From DASWJZ01 sp963720705 (GTDB taxonomy: Bacteria > Pseudomonadota > Alphaproteobacteria > Rhizobiales > Afifellaceae): a stretch of DNA of 64,000 nucleotides. The stretch covers positions 186,001 to 250,000 of the forward strand of contig CAVRGJ010000003.1 in the NCBI GenBank assembly GCA_963720705.1, read 5' to 3'. The stretch's first letter is position 1; every line of letters starts with the position of its first letter. The notes beneath the pieces are model-generated. The model was given only the letters and a program-made list of their open reading frames with translations. It had not been told where the DNA came from and ran no database searches. The translations under genes were made by a program, and so were the position numbers. This document shows positions 1 through 9,456 of this stretch, one piece after another.

Positions 1-387
1 CTGCTTGCGCAGCGCTTCGTCCCGACCCGCTTCGACTGGCGCGTCGGCGTGCTTGCCGGGCAGCCGCTCTTCGTCTGCCAGTACAACATGGCGAAGAAGC
101 ACTGGCAGATCGTCCGCCACCGCGAGAACGGCAAGCCGATCGAGGGCGGCTTCAAGACCTTCCCGATCGATCAGGTGCCGCCGGAAGTGCTCGACGCCGG
201 TGTGCGCGCGGCGAGCCTGATCGGCGACGGGCTCTACGGGGTCGATTTGAAGGAGACGCAGGACGGCGTCTTTGTCATCGAGATCAACGACAATCCGAAC
301 CTTGAGCACGGCGTGGAGGATTCGGTCTCCAAGTCAGACCTATGGAACCGGCTGACGCGCTGGTTCACCACGCGCATCGCCGTCTGA
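1..387 (+). CDS. RimK-family ATP-grasp protein, C-terminal fragment
   Basis: Only the last 128 residues are present; the frame is open to the left edge, so the gene begins upstream. The fragment has the end of an ATP-grasp fold: a strand with VFVIEINDNPNLEHGVED, where the acidic and Asn residues (E-I-N-D-N) would bind the Mg-ATP ions. ATP-grasp ligases of the RimK type join an amino acid or peptide to a carboxylate through an acyl-phosphate. In related alphaproteobacterial proteins this domain follows a RimK-like N-terminal region, which cannot be seen here. The substrate cannot be told from the fragment. Confidence 0.8.
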   Translation: MLAQRFVPTRFDWRVGVLAGQPLFVCQYNMAKKHWQIVRHRENGKPIEGGFKTFPIDQVPPEVLDAGVRAASLIGDGLYGVDLKETQDGVFVIEINDNPNLEHGVEDSVSKSDLWNRLTRWFTTRIAV

Positions 388-1056
388 CCGGCGGCGCTCC
401 TCTACCCCTACGCTCGAACTCGACAAGACCTATCGCACGATCGCGCTGATCAGAATCTTATCCACTGCCGCGACGCGCGTCGATCCGCAGATCGCTCACC
501 AATGATCCACCGCGTCACCAATCGTGACTTGACCCTCACGCCTGCCGTCTTAGATTCGTCGTGCAAGGCGCGAGAACATGGGAGGTCTAGAAAAATGAAG
601 CCTCCGAAGAGTCCACAGCCGGTCCGCTGAGGAATCAGCGCGACTGGCAATTCCGAAAATCGAGATCGGTTTGACGGCATCGTCGCTCGCGCGACTGCAG
701 CGCGCGTCGAAGATCGTCGCCGGTGCTGAAACAAAGCGAGAGGGTTCAATTCAACTCCTTGATGAGGCCAGAATGCACCGGCCTCCTTGAAATGGTGGGG
801 GTTCGACAAAGCAACCCGAACCGAGGCGGCATGCCCCGCGCGTGGTAGCGCTTGCGCTCCGTGCCGGGCACGCCGCCTCAGGTTTTACTGGCTCATCTCT
901 TACTGGCTCATCGCCGAACGTTTGCGAGCCGCGCCGTTTCCGCTTATCTCCATGCGGGCGGCGTAACGCTCTCCAATCGCAACCCCCGCGCAAATCCGCC
1001 GCAAATCCAAGGCTCTTGGCCGCCTCCTGCCGGGTTGGCAGGATGTTTACCAATTC
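388..1056. other. Intergenic region before parE
   Basis: No convincing protein gene lies here. Visible items are a tiny reading frame at 595-630 (ATG, 11 codons, product MKPPKSPQPVR) with a GGAGG-type ribosome site at 580-585, and a 13-bp direct repeat TTACTGGCTCATC at 885-897 and 900-912 (15-bp period) about 145 bp before parE. A sequence differing from the DnaA box by one base is at 458-466. None of these is proven functional. Confidence 0.5.
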
Positions 1057-3111
1057 GTGAATCCAATGGCTCGCATGGACCGCGCTGACGATCTCTTCTC
1101 GAACGACGCCGGCTCGCCGGCTTCCGCCACGCCGCGCGCGCGGGGCGCGCGCAGCAAGACCGCGAACGGCAATCAGAGCTACACCGCCGCCGACATCGAG
1201 GTGCTGGAAGGGCTCGAGCCCGTCCGCCGCCGCCCCGGCATGTATATCGGCGGCACCGACGAGAAAGCGATGCATCACCTCTTCTCCGAGGTGATGGACA
1301 ATTCGATGGACGAGGCCGTCGCCGGCCACGCCGACTGGATCGAGGTCGATCTCGACAAAGACGGATATCTCACCGTCACCGACAACGGCCGCGGCATCCC
1401 GATCGACCCGCATCCGAAATTCAAGGACAAGTCGGCGCTCGAGATCATCATGACGACGCTGCACGCCGGCGGGAAATTCGATTCAAAAGTCTACGAGACG
1501 TCCGGCGGACTGCACGGCGTCGGCGTGTCGGTGGTGAACGCGCTGTCGGATGTGCTCGAAGTGGAGGTCGCGCGCGACCGCAAGCTCTACCGCCAGACCT
1601 TCGCCCGCGGCAAACCGACATCGAAGCTGAAGCCGGCCGGCGACGTGCACAACCGTCGCGGCACGAAAATCCGCTTCCATCCCGATCCGCAGATTTTTGG
1701 GCCGAAGGCGGCGTTCGATCCCGACCGCCTCTTCCGCATGGCGCGCTCGAAGGCCTATCTCTACGGCGGCGTCGAGATCCGCTGGACCTGCGCAAAAAGC
1801 CTGATCCCGCCGAAGAGCGAGACGCCGGAAAAGGCGAGCTTCCATTTCCCCGGTGGGCTCAAGGACTATCTCGCCGAGCTGCTTGCCGGCGAGACGCTGG
1901 TGGGCGGTGAGATTTTTGCCGGAAAAACCGACAAACAGGGCGGGCACGGCTCGGCCGAATGGGCGATCGCATGGTTCGCCAACGACGGCTTCTGCCGCTC
2001 CTACTGCAACACCATCCCGACCGCCGAGGGCGGCACGCACGAAGCGGGTTTAAGGAGCGTGCTGCTGCGCGGCTTCAAGTCGTACGCCGACTTGAGCGGC
2101 AACAAGCGCGCGTCGGTCATCACGTCGGACGACATCATGACCTCGTGCGGGGCGATGCTCTCCGTCTTCCTGCGCGAGCCGGAATTCGTCGGCCAGACCA
2201 AGGACCGGTTGGCGAGCGTCGAGGCGATCCGCGTGGTGGAAAACGCGATCCGCGACGCCTTCGACCATTGGCTCGCCGCTTCGCCTACCCAAGCGAACCA
2301 GCTCCTCGAATGGGTGATCGATCGCGCCGAGGAGCGGCTTCGCCGCCGCCGCGAGAAGGAGATCGCGCGGAAAACCGCGACCCGAAAACTCCGCCTCCCC
2401 GGCAAGCTCGCCGACTGCTCCTCCGCCTCCAAGGAGGATACCGAACTCTTCATCGTGGAAGGTGATTCCGCCGGCGGTTCCGCTAAGCAGGCGCGCGACC
2501 GCGCGACGCAAGCGATCCTGCCTTTGCGCGGCAAAATCCTGAACGTCGCCAGCGCCGGCCGAGAGAAACTCGATTCAAACCAGCAGCTCTCAGACTTGCT
2601 GCAGGCGCTCGGCGTCGGCACGGGCGCGCGCTACCGGGAAGAGGACCTCCGCTACGGCCGGATCATCGTGATGACCGACGCCGACGTGGACGGCGCGCAC
2701 ATCGCTTCGCTCCTCATCACGTTCTTCTATCGCGAGCTGCCGAAGTTGATCGAGGAAGGGCATCTTTATCTCGCCGTGCCGCCGCTCTTCCGCCTGGCGC
2801 AGGGCGCAAAGGTTCTCTATGCGCGCGACGAGAAACACCGCGATGAACTTTTGAAGACCGAGTTCGACGGCCGTGGAAAAGTGGAGACCAGCCGCTTCAA
2901 GGGGCTCGGCGAGATGCCGATGCAGCAGCTCCGCGACACGACGATGGACCCGTCGAAGCGGGTGCTCCTCAAGGTCGGCATCGTCGGCGACGGCGAGATC
3001 AAGCTGACGCAGACGATGGTTCAGCGCCTGATGGGCAACAAGCCGGAGGAGCGCTTCGCCTTCATCCAGGAGCGCGCGGAATTCGCCAACGAAGAGCTGA
3101 TCGACGTTTGA
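1057..3111 (+). CDS. parE: DNA topoisomerase IV subunit B (ParE)
   Basis: ATPase subunit of topoisomerase IV, which with ParC unlinks daughter chromosomes. The 684-residue protein has the GHKL ATPase motifs in order: EVMDNSMDEAVAG (about 78-90), DNGRGIP (109-115) and GGLHGVG (150-156). The TOPRIM metal site follows with EGDSAGGSA near residue 467 and DADVDGAHI near 540. About 40 residues of low-complexity sequence precede the first conserved helix. The start is uncertain: GTG at 1057, or ATG at 1066 or 1075, as no ribosome site decides. It could be confused with GyrB, but the length without the long GyrB insertion and the RRRPGMYIGGTDEKAMHHL entry favour ParE. It is monocistronic. Confidence 0.93.
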   Translation: MNPMARMDRADDLFSNDAGSPASATPRARGARSKTANGNQSYTAADIEVLEGLEPVRRRPGMYIGGTDEKAMHHLFSEVMDNSMDEAVAGHADWIEVDLDKDGYLTVTDNGRGIPIDPHPKFKDKSALEIIMTTLHAGGKFDSKVYETSGGLHGVGVSVVNALSDVLEVEVARDRKLYRQTFARGKPTSKLKPAGDVHNRRGTKIRFHPDPQIFGPKAAFDPDRLFRMARSKAYLYGGVEIRWTCAKSLIPPKSETPEKASFHFPGGLKDYLAELLAGETLVGGEIFAGKTDKQGGHGSAEWAIAWFANDGFCRSYCNTIPTAEGGTHEAGLRSVLLRGFKSYADLSGNKRASVITSDDIMTSCGAMLSVFLREPEFVGQTKDRLASVEAIRVVENAIRDAFDHWLAASPTQANQLLEWVIDRAEERLRRRREKEIARKTATRKLRLPGKLADCSSASKEDTELFIVEGDSAGGSAKQARDRATQAILPLRGKILNVASAGREKLDSNQQLSDLLQALGVGTGARYREEDLRYGRIIVMTDADVDGAHIASLLITFFYRELPKLIEEGHLYLAVPPLFRLAQGAKVLYARDEKHRDELLKTEFDGRGKVETSRFKGLGEMPMQQLRDTTMDPSKRVLLKVGIVGDGEIKLTQTMVQRLMGNKPEERFAFIQERAEFANEELIDV

Positions 3112-3213
3112 TGGTTGCGCCGTCGGCAGAACGCCTGCCGGTCCCAGAACTGGGCCGCCGCCCCGGAGAAATACAAGCAGAATTGACCCGCATCGACTTC
3201 TGCGCAGGCAAAC

Positions 3214-3240
3214 AAAAAGCCCGGCTTACGCCGGGCTCTT
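3214..3240 (-). terminator. Rho-independent terminator of the Omp25-like gene
   Basis: A perfect 8-bp stem AGCCCGGC / GCCGGGCT (3218-3225 and 3230-3237) with a TTAC loop. Read on the minus strand it is followed by five T (plus-strand A3214-A3218). It lies about 25 bp past the stop codon of the minus-strand porin-like gene and faces the end of parE, for which it may also act. Confidence 0.85.
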
Positions 3241-3262
3241 CGCAGACAGACAAGCGCGGTAC

Positions 3263-3832
3263 TCAGCCGCCAAACAGGCTGTTGAATCGCCAGTTCACCC
3301 GGCCACGGACCACATCCGCGTTGTCGCCGCCGAAGTCGTAATGCAGATATTCGACGCCTACGCTAATATTGTCGGTAAGCGCATATTCGCCGCCAGCGCC
3401 GGCGACCCAGCCAAAGTCGTTATTGTTGGTATCCCGGAAGGCCGCGCCACCAGTTCCGTAAACGAGGAACCGATCGAACGCGAAGCCGCCCCGCGCCCGC
3501 ACGGTGCCGACCGCGTTGGTGTTGCCCCAGTCAACGAAGCTGCCGTCGCCCTCCGCTCCGAGCACGAAGCTGTTCCATTGCCAGTTCAAGCCGAGTTGGC
3601 CGCCGACCATAAAGCCGTCGTTGATCGCGCCGCTGCCGAAGCCCCAGCCGCCGTGGCCGCCGATATAGAAGCCGGACCAGTTGTAGGCGATCGGGACCGG
3701 CGACATCATCGGCGGCGGCGTCGGTTGCATATATGGCGGCGGAAGGTCCGCCGCGGCCGCGACGCCACTGAGAAGTGCAAGGGCGCATGCGGAACCGAAG
3801 AGACGCATCATGGGAGGGGCCTCGTTAACCAT
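3263..3832 (-). CDS. Omp25/RopB-like outer membrane beta-barrel protein
   Basis: A 189-residue secreted protein. The N-terminus has a signal peptide ending near GVAAAADLPPP. A Pro/Met-rich segment follows, then the typical entry YNWSGFYIGGHGGWGFGSG of the Omp25/Omp31-like eight-strand barrel family. The protein ends in a membrane strand with terminal aromatic residues (VNWRFNSLFGG, expected F near the C-terminus). These barrels are abundant structural outer membrane proteins in Hyphomicrobiales. The start may be ATG 3832 (weak GGAAAC site) or one of the two adjacent ATGs at 3811/3808. Transcribed alone, with its own terminator. Confidence 0.88.
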   Translation of the reverse strand: MVNEAPPMMRLFGSACALALLSGVAAAADLPPPYMQPTPPPMMSPVPIAYNWSGFYIGGHGGWGFGSGAINDGFMVGGQLGLNWQWNSFVLGAEGDGSFVDWGNTNAVGTVRARGGFAFDRFLVYGTGGAAFRDTNNNDFGWVAGAGGEYALTDNISVGVEYLHYDFGGDNADVVRGRVNWRFNSLFGG

Positions 3833-4142
3833 GTTGTTTCCGCAGTTCTATCGCAAATTGGTAGCTCTGTCTGTCGCCGATTGGCAACGGCTTGACCGGA
3901 TTCGGCAGTGGATAACTCTTTGTCGATTAAGGAGAATTTCGGTCCGTCTGCGGCGGCGGCGTGTCGCGATGATGGCGGTATTAGGGCAGTCTCGCCGGGG
4001 CTGGGATTGCGTCGAAAATTAATGGGATTCCCGCGGGTTACGGCCCGTCCGCCTTAACTCCACGGCCCACCTCCCCATATTGCGCTGCAATGTGACCCCG
4101 CTGCCCGCGATGATTCATTCCGCGCGCGGCCCGAAAATCCGG
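3833..4142. other. Divergent intergenic region (omp / helicase)
   Basis: This region must hold the promoters of the minus-strand omp gene and the plus-strand helicase gene. A TTAACT-17 bp-ATATTG arrangement near 4055-4083 could be a promoter for the helicase, but it is weak. A DnaA-box-like AGTGGATAA is at 3907-3915. No gene is seen. Confidence 0.4.
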
Positions 4143-5641
<1,499 letters not shown>

Positions 5642-5645
<4 letters not shown>

Positions 5646-6500
5646 CCGCTCTCGACTACGAAACCGAATACGACAATCGCGGCCGGGTGCCCGAGCACCC
5701 GGAGATCATCGTCGGCTGGGAGCGCGACGCCGCCGCCTATCGCGCCGCGCGGAGCGACCATTCCGAGCTCGGCGTTCGCTACGGAAAGCATCCGCGGCAG
5801 ATCATCGACCTCTTTTATCCCGACGCGCCGGATACGGCGCGCGCCGGTTGTCATTTTCATCCACGGCGGCTACTGGCGCACGTTCGACCCGTCGTTCTGC
5901 AGTCATTTCGCCGCCGGCATGAACCTGCGCGGCTTTGCGGTCGCCCTCCCCGGCTATCGCCTCTGTCCCGAAGTGACGGTGGCGGAAATCATCGACGACA
6001 TTCGCGCTGCCGTTCTCAATTTGCGTCGACGCTTTTCCGCGCCCTTCGTCGCCACCGGATATTCGGCTGGCGGGCACCTCGCAGCAGCGATGGTCGCGAC
6101 GGATTGGGCCGCGCGCGGCGCGCCATCCAATCTGCTCCGTCACGGCCTTTCCGTCTCGGGCGTCTTCGACCTGACACCGCTGGTCGACATCTCGATGAAC
6201 CACGACCTTCGCCTCGACGAGGCGCTGGCGCGGGCGGCGAGCCCGCTGTTCTGGGATGTGCCCGCGGATGTCACCTTCGAAGCATGGGTCGGCGGCGCGG
6301 AATCGGAGGAATTTCTGCGCCAGAGTCGGCAGATCACAGAGCGCTGGTCCAAGAGCGGTGCCAAGACGCGCTTTCAGATCATCCCCGGCGCGAACCATTT
6401 CACAGCGCCCGCGCAGCTCACGGATGCCGAAAGCCCGATGGTGGCGGCGCTTACAAAGCTCGCGGAGGCAGCGGGCGGGCAATCCGCGTTCGCGACTTGA
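5642..6500 (+). pseudogene. Alpha/beta hydrolase, frameshifted and without a standard start codon
   Basis: Two frames together encode one alpha/beta hydrolase resembling the kynurenine-formamidase-like group. The first part (from about 5642, LTALDYETEYDNRGRVPEHP...) runs to about 5845. The second continues VVIFIHGGYWR, with the oxyanion HGG motif and the nucleophile GYSAGG, down to PGANHF with the probable catalytic His. The shift lies in the GC run at about 5838-5847. The total length is 3n+1, so one extra base explains it. The apparent start codon is CTG at 5642, overlapping the helicase stop as CTGA where ATGA is expected; GTG 5687 is the first standard start. A sequencing error is possible for the shift, but not easily for both defects. 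Confidence 0.75.
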
Positions 6501-6537
6501 TTCCCCCCGCCCCCTTCCATAGGTTCCGCGCCAATTC

Positions 6538-6612
6538 GAGCGCTTAGCTCAGCGGTAGAGCAACTGACTTTTAATCAGTAGGTCGTGGGTTCGATCCCCA
6601 CAGCGCTCACCA
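6538..6612 (+). tRNA. tRNA-Lys (anticodon TTT)
   Basis: Full cloverleaf. Acceptor GAGCGCT (6538-6544) pairs with AGCGCTC (6602-6608), discriminator A and encoded CCA (6610-6612). The anticodon loop CTTTTAA gives anticodon TTT between ACTGA and TCAGT, and the T-arm is GTGGG-TTCGATC-CCCAC. No integrase or attachment duplication is seen next to it. Confidence 0.95.
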
Positions 6613-6807
6613 TGAATCATGCCGGAGCATCAGTATATCGTGGCCCGCGCGGCCGATCGAATTCCCGCCCTTCGTGATCACAAGGCGCGGCTTAGACGCG
6701 GTCTCACTCTGGACGGCGTCGAAGAATGGCAGGCAATGCCGAAGGGAGCCCCCAGCAGATCAACCCCCAGGACCTGCGGAGCAGACTCGGCGCGAAGGAG
6801 GGGTGAG

Positions 6808-7110
6808 ATGGCCCGATTGCTGAAGGTCTTGGTTCCCGCCGTGTTCGGCCTTGTCATTGTTTCCGCTGCTTCGACTTCTCAAGCGGCGCGCCCCGACGCG
6901 CGCACCATGACCTGCTCTCAGGTGCAGGCGTTGCTCGCTCAAGAGCACTCCGTCACCTTTGCGACCGGGCCGAATACTTATGATCGCTTCGTGGGACCCG
7001 GCATCTGCGACGGAACGCGGGTGGGACGGCCTGCCACAATTTCCACAAAGGACACGAACCAATGCGCTGTGTACGTCTGCAGCCGCCGCGTGGAGGAGCA
7101 CAACCGCTGA
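6808..7110 (+). CDS. Small secreted Cys-containing protein, unknown function
   Basis: A 100-residue protein with a clear signal peptide (MARLLKVLVPAVFGLVIVSA..., cleavage near SQAARP). Four cysteines in the mature part (TCSQ, GICDG, NQCAVYVC) suggest disulfides in the periplasm. The pattern TCSQVQALL...TGPNTYDRFV...QCAVYVC resembles a family of conserved hypothetical proteins in Hyphomicrobiales, recalled rather than searched. The start at 6808 is set by a strong AAGGAGGGG ribosome site at 6795-6803; the longer frame from 6619 has no such site. It lies alone after tRNA-Lys. Confidence 0.75.
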   Translation: MARLLKVLVPAVFGLVIVSAASTSQAARPDARTMTCSQVQALLAQEHSVTFATGPNTYDRFVGPGICDGTRVGRPATISTKDTNQCAVYVCSRRVEEHNR

Positions 7111-7246
7111 GCTTTGGCTCAATTGTTGCCGCGGAAGACGGTCCGACCTACGGCTACGCTGTGTCTTGCCTGATGACGGAGCCCACCTAATCGATCCAGA
7201 TTGCAAGGCAGCACAGCTTTCGTCCGGCGCGGACCAAGTCTCGGTG

Positions 7247-7262
7247 TTAACCCTCCGCTAAC
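7247..7262 (+). promoter_or_regulatory. CtrA-like box upstream of the TorF-family porin
   Basis: TTAA-CCCTCCG-CTAAC matches the alphaproteobacterial CtrA consensus TTAA-N7-TTAAC except for one base. It lies about 100 bp before the porin start, a usable promoter distance. Similar sequences also occur by chance. Confidence 0.4.
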
Positions 7263-7360
7263 CATAACACCGAAGCATGTCCCTTCGATGCGCGAGCGCG
7301 ATTCTCTCGCAGTGCGGGTCGTCCGCTCTGCAGTCCGGCGCCGCGTAGAGGGGCATTTTC

Positions 7361-8176
7361 ATGTCGCGAGCAATCAAGCGCGGGCTTTGCTCCGCCGTCT
7401 TCGCAACAATCGCGCTCGCCACGGCCCCCGCCGCAGCTCAAGACGCGGCGGCGCCGGCAGCCGCAGCCGCTACTGAAACCCCGGCGGGAAGCTCCTGGGC
7501 TTTCGATGTGGCATTCAGCGCGGCGCTCGTCTCCGACTACATGTTCAGAGGTATCACGCAGACCGATCACAATCCGGCGCTGCAGGGATCCGTCGAACCG
7601 TCGTATGGCATCTTCTATGGTGGGGTCTGGACCTCCAACGTCGATTTCCTGACCCCGGATCCGGACGTTGAAGTCGATCTTTATGCCGGCATTCGGCCGG
7701 AGCTCGGGCCGGTCAGCATGGACTTCGGCTATCTGCGCTATTTCTACCCCGGAGCGGCGAACATCGAATACAGCGAGGTCAAGGGGACGGCCTCCGTCAC
7801 GCCCATCGACATGCTGACCTTGGGCGGTGCGCTCTACTATTCGTGGGACTACGCTCAGACCGGCGATGAAGAGACATATCTGGAAGGAAACGCGTCGCTG
7901 TCTTTGCCGCACGACATCGGCGTGTCGGGAGCGGTCGGCCTGCAGATGTTCGGATCGGGCGTCGGCCTTTCCGACTACATCACCTGGAACGTCGGCGCGT
8001 CCTATACGTGGAAGGCCGCGACCTTCGACCTTCGCTACTACGACACCGATATTTCTAAATCCACCTGCGGTGCGCAGTATCCGAGCGGCGACGACTGCGA
8101 CGCGCGGATCGTAGCGAGCGTCAGCATAGCCACGTCGCTGTCGGCGCTGCGGGAGTGGCGCAACCGCTCGCACTAG
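7361..8176 (+). CDS. TorF-family putative porin (CHP02001-type)
   Basis: A 271-residue outer membrane protein. A signal peptide ends near ATAPAAAQDAA, followed by an Ala/Pro linker and the characteristic SAALVSDYMFRGITQTDHNPALQGSVE entry. Alternating barrel strands (GGVWTSNVDF, LYAGIRPELG, FDLRYYDTDIS) run to the C-terminus. This family, often named TorF or CHP02001, is a predicted small-solute porin; its substrate is not known. The ATG at 7361 follows GAGGGGC. Two cysteines near the end (STCGAQYPSGDDCDAR) probably form a surface-loop disulfide, which is common in the family. Confidence 0.85.
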   Translation: MSRAIKRGLCSAVFATIALATAPAAAQDAAAPAAAAATETPAGSSWAFDVAFSAALVSDYMFRGITQTDHNPALQGSVEPSYGIFYGGVWTSNVDFLTPDPDVEVDLYAGIRPELGPVSMDFGYLRYFYPGAANIEYSEVKGTASVTPIDMLTLGGALYYSWDYAQTGDEETYLEGNASLSLPHDIGVSGAVGLQMFGSGVGLSDYITWNVGASYTWKAATFDLRYYDTDISKSTCGAQYPSGDDCDARIVASVSIATSLSALREWRNRSH

Positions 8177-8240
8177 CCGCGCCGCTCCCGGGAAGAGCCC
8201 CCCGCTCAAGGCAATTGTGCGGCGCAGGATGCGGAGCGCA

Positions 8241-8261
8241 GGCGATCCGAGTAGGATCGCC
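8241..8261 (+). promoter_or_regulatory. Hairpin directly before the ribosome site of the lyase-fold gene
   Basis: GGCGATCC-GAGTA-GGATCGCC forms a perfect 8-bp stem ending two bases before the AGGAAA ribosome site of the next gene. There is no T-run, so it is not a simple terminator; it may affect translation or mRNA stability. Confidence 0.45.
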
Positions 8262-8274
8262 ACAGGAAACTCCC

Positions 8275-9336
8275 ATGCGCGTGTTATCGCTCCTGCTCTT
8301 CGCGGCCCTCATTACTGCTGCCGCGCCAGCCATGGCTGCGGAGTTCGTCGACGATTTTCCGTGGGATCCCTGCCAAGCCTATAGCAATCTCATAGAGCCG
8401 AAGGTTGTCGGTGGTGGAATATTGGCGCGCACGGTGCTTCAGATCAGCATCAACGACAGTGCGGTCAGCCGCGAAGAAGGGTGCGTCGGGGAAGGACGCG
8501 CCGAAGCGAATGACCTCGGCCCGTCCTTCCTCCCGCCGCTCGCTTTGCTTCCGAACGGACGGCCGAACCCCGGCTGCCCGCTCGGCGACAACAAGCATCT
8601 CCAGCGCAACGAGCTCCGCTTCTTCAAGAAGGGCAGCAACGCGGTTCACGCTTGGGGGGACGGCTACTGGTATTCGCTGACATTCAGTATGACCGGCGAC
8701 ATCTACAAGTGCGGCTCCGCGCGCTGGGTGATCGGTCAGTGGAAGGCCTACCCGAAGGCCGCTCTCGGCAGCTGGCCGGGGCCGGTGCTCGCGCAGCGCT
8801 TCGACAACGGCGTCCTCTACGTCACGGTCAGTGACGAGGAATGCCGATGCCTTGTCGCAAAGGCGGAGGGCGACATCAACGCGCTGACCGCGAGCCTGTT
8901 TCTGCCGAGCGTGCCGTCCGGCCAGCTCGGGTCGATCGGCCGCCCGCCGGAATCGAACTGCCTCGACCAGAGGCTGGACGTTCCGAAGCGATGCACGCGA
9001 CCGCCGAACCTCACCCTGTGGACGCAGGACGCAGCACCCGTGCCGGTTCTGCCGAGTCCGACCGGCGGAAAGTTCGTCACGATGACCTACTTCGTGAAAG
9101 GCGGCGATTCGGGTTGGATCGACATCTACGCGGACGGGAAATTCATCGTTCGCGTAACCGGCCACATCGGCTACGCCGACGACGAGCTCGACAAGGAAGA
9201 CGTGAAGTTCAAAATCGGACAATACCGCGACGGCATGCCGGGCACGGGGATCATGCAGATCGATCGTCTTTGCCTGTCCCAGAACGTGAAGACGTGCGAC
9301 CCTCACGTTCAGCCGTTCCCGCCGCCGCATTCGTAA
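8275..9336 (+). CDS. Secreted heparin-lyase-I-like (jelly-roll) protein
   Basis: A 353-residue exported protein (signal peptide MRVLSLLLFAALITAAAPAMAA). The body resembles the polysaccharide-lyase / heparin lyase I fold: NELRFF, DGYWYSLTFSM, WVIGQWKA, then MTYFVKGGDSGWIDIYADGKFIVR and FKIGQYRDG, the usual beta-strands of such concanavalin-like lyases. It has at least eight cysteines, suggesting periplasmic or extracellular disulfides. The polysaccharide substrate is unknown and no other polysaccharide genes are nearby. ATG 8275 with AGGAAA is the start; a longer frame from 8155 lacks support. Confidence 0.65.
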   Translation: MRVLSLLLFAALITAAAPAMAAEFVDDFPWDPCQAYSNLIEPKVVGGGILARTVLQISINDSAVSREEGCVGEGRAEANDLGPSFLPPLALLPNGRPNPGCPLGDNKHLQRNELRFFKKGSNAVHAWGDGYWYSLTFSMTGDIYKCGSARWVIGQWKAYPKAALGSWPGPVLAQRFDNGVLYVTVSDEECRCLVAKAEGDINALTASLFLPSVPSGQLGSIGRPPESNCLDQRLDVPKRCTRPPNLTLWTQDAAPVPVLPSPTGGKFVTMTYFVKGGDSGWIDIYADGKFIVRVTGHIGYADDELDKEDVKFKIGQYRDGMPGTGIMQIDRLCLSQNVKTCDPHVQPFPPPHS

Positions 9337-9456
9337 GGGCGAAGCGGCATCAGCTGAAGACCGGGCCGGGCAACTCGGCACAAGCGTCCGTCGCTTGTCG
9401 GATGCCCGGGTTTGCAGTTAATCCAGTTCATAAGAGCCCAGGGAGGAACGCGGGCC

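Noticed and set aside
458..466. DnaA-box-like TTATCCACT, with an inverted copy at 3907-3915
   Set aside because: Only single sites with one mismatch and 3.4 kb apart; no cluster, no AT-rich unwinding region and no origin genes.
751..1464. Minus-strand 237-residue frame over the 5' end of parE
   Set aside because: It is the shadow of parE and the GC-rich intergenic region; composition is Arg/Gly/Ala-rich and no domain is seen.
6538..6612. tRNA-Lys as an integration site
   Set aside because: No integrase, no duplicated 3' end and no foreign gene block follow.
6619..6807. Longer start for the small secreted protein
   Set aside because: The extra residues have no signal-peptide character and lack a ribosome site; the ATG at 6808 has both.
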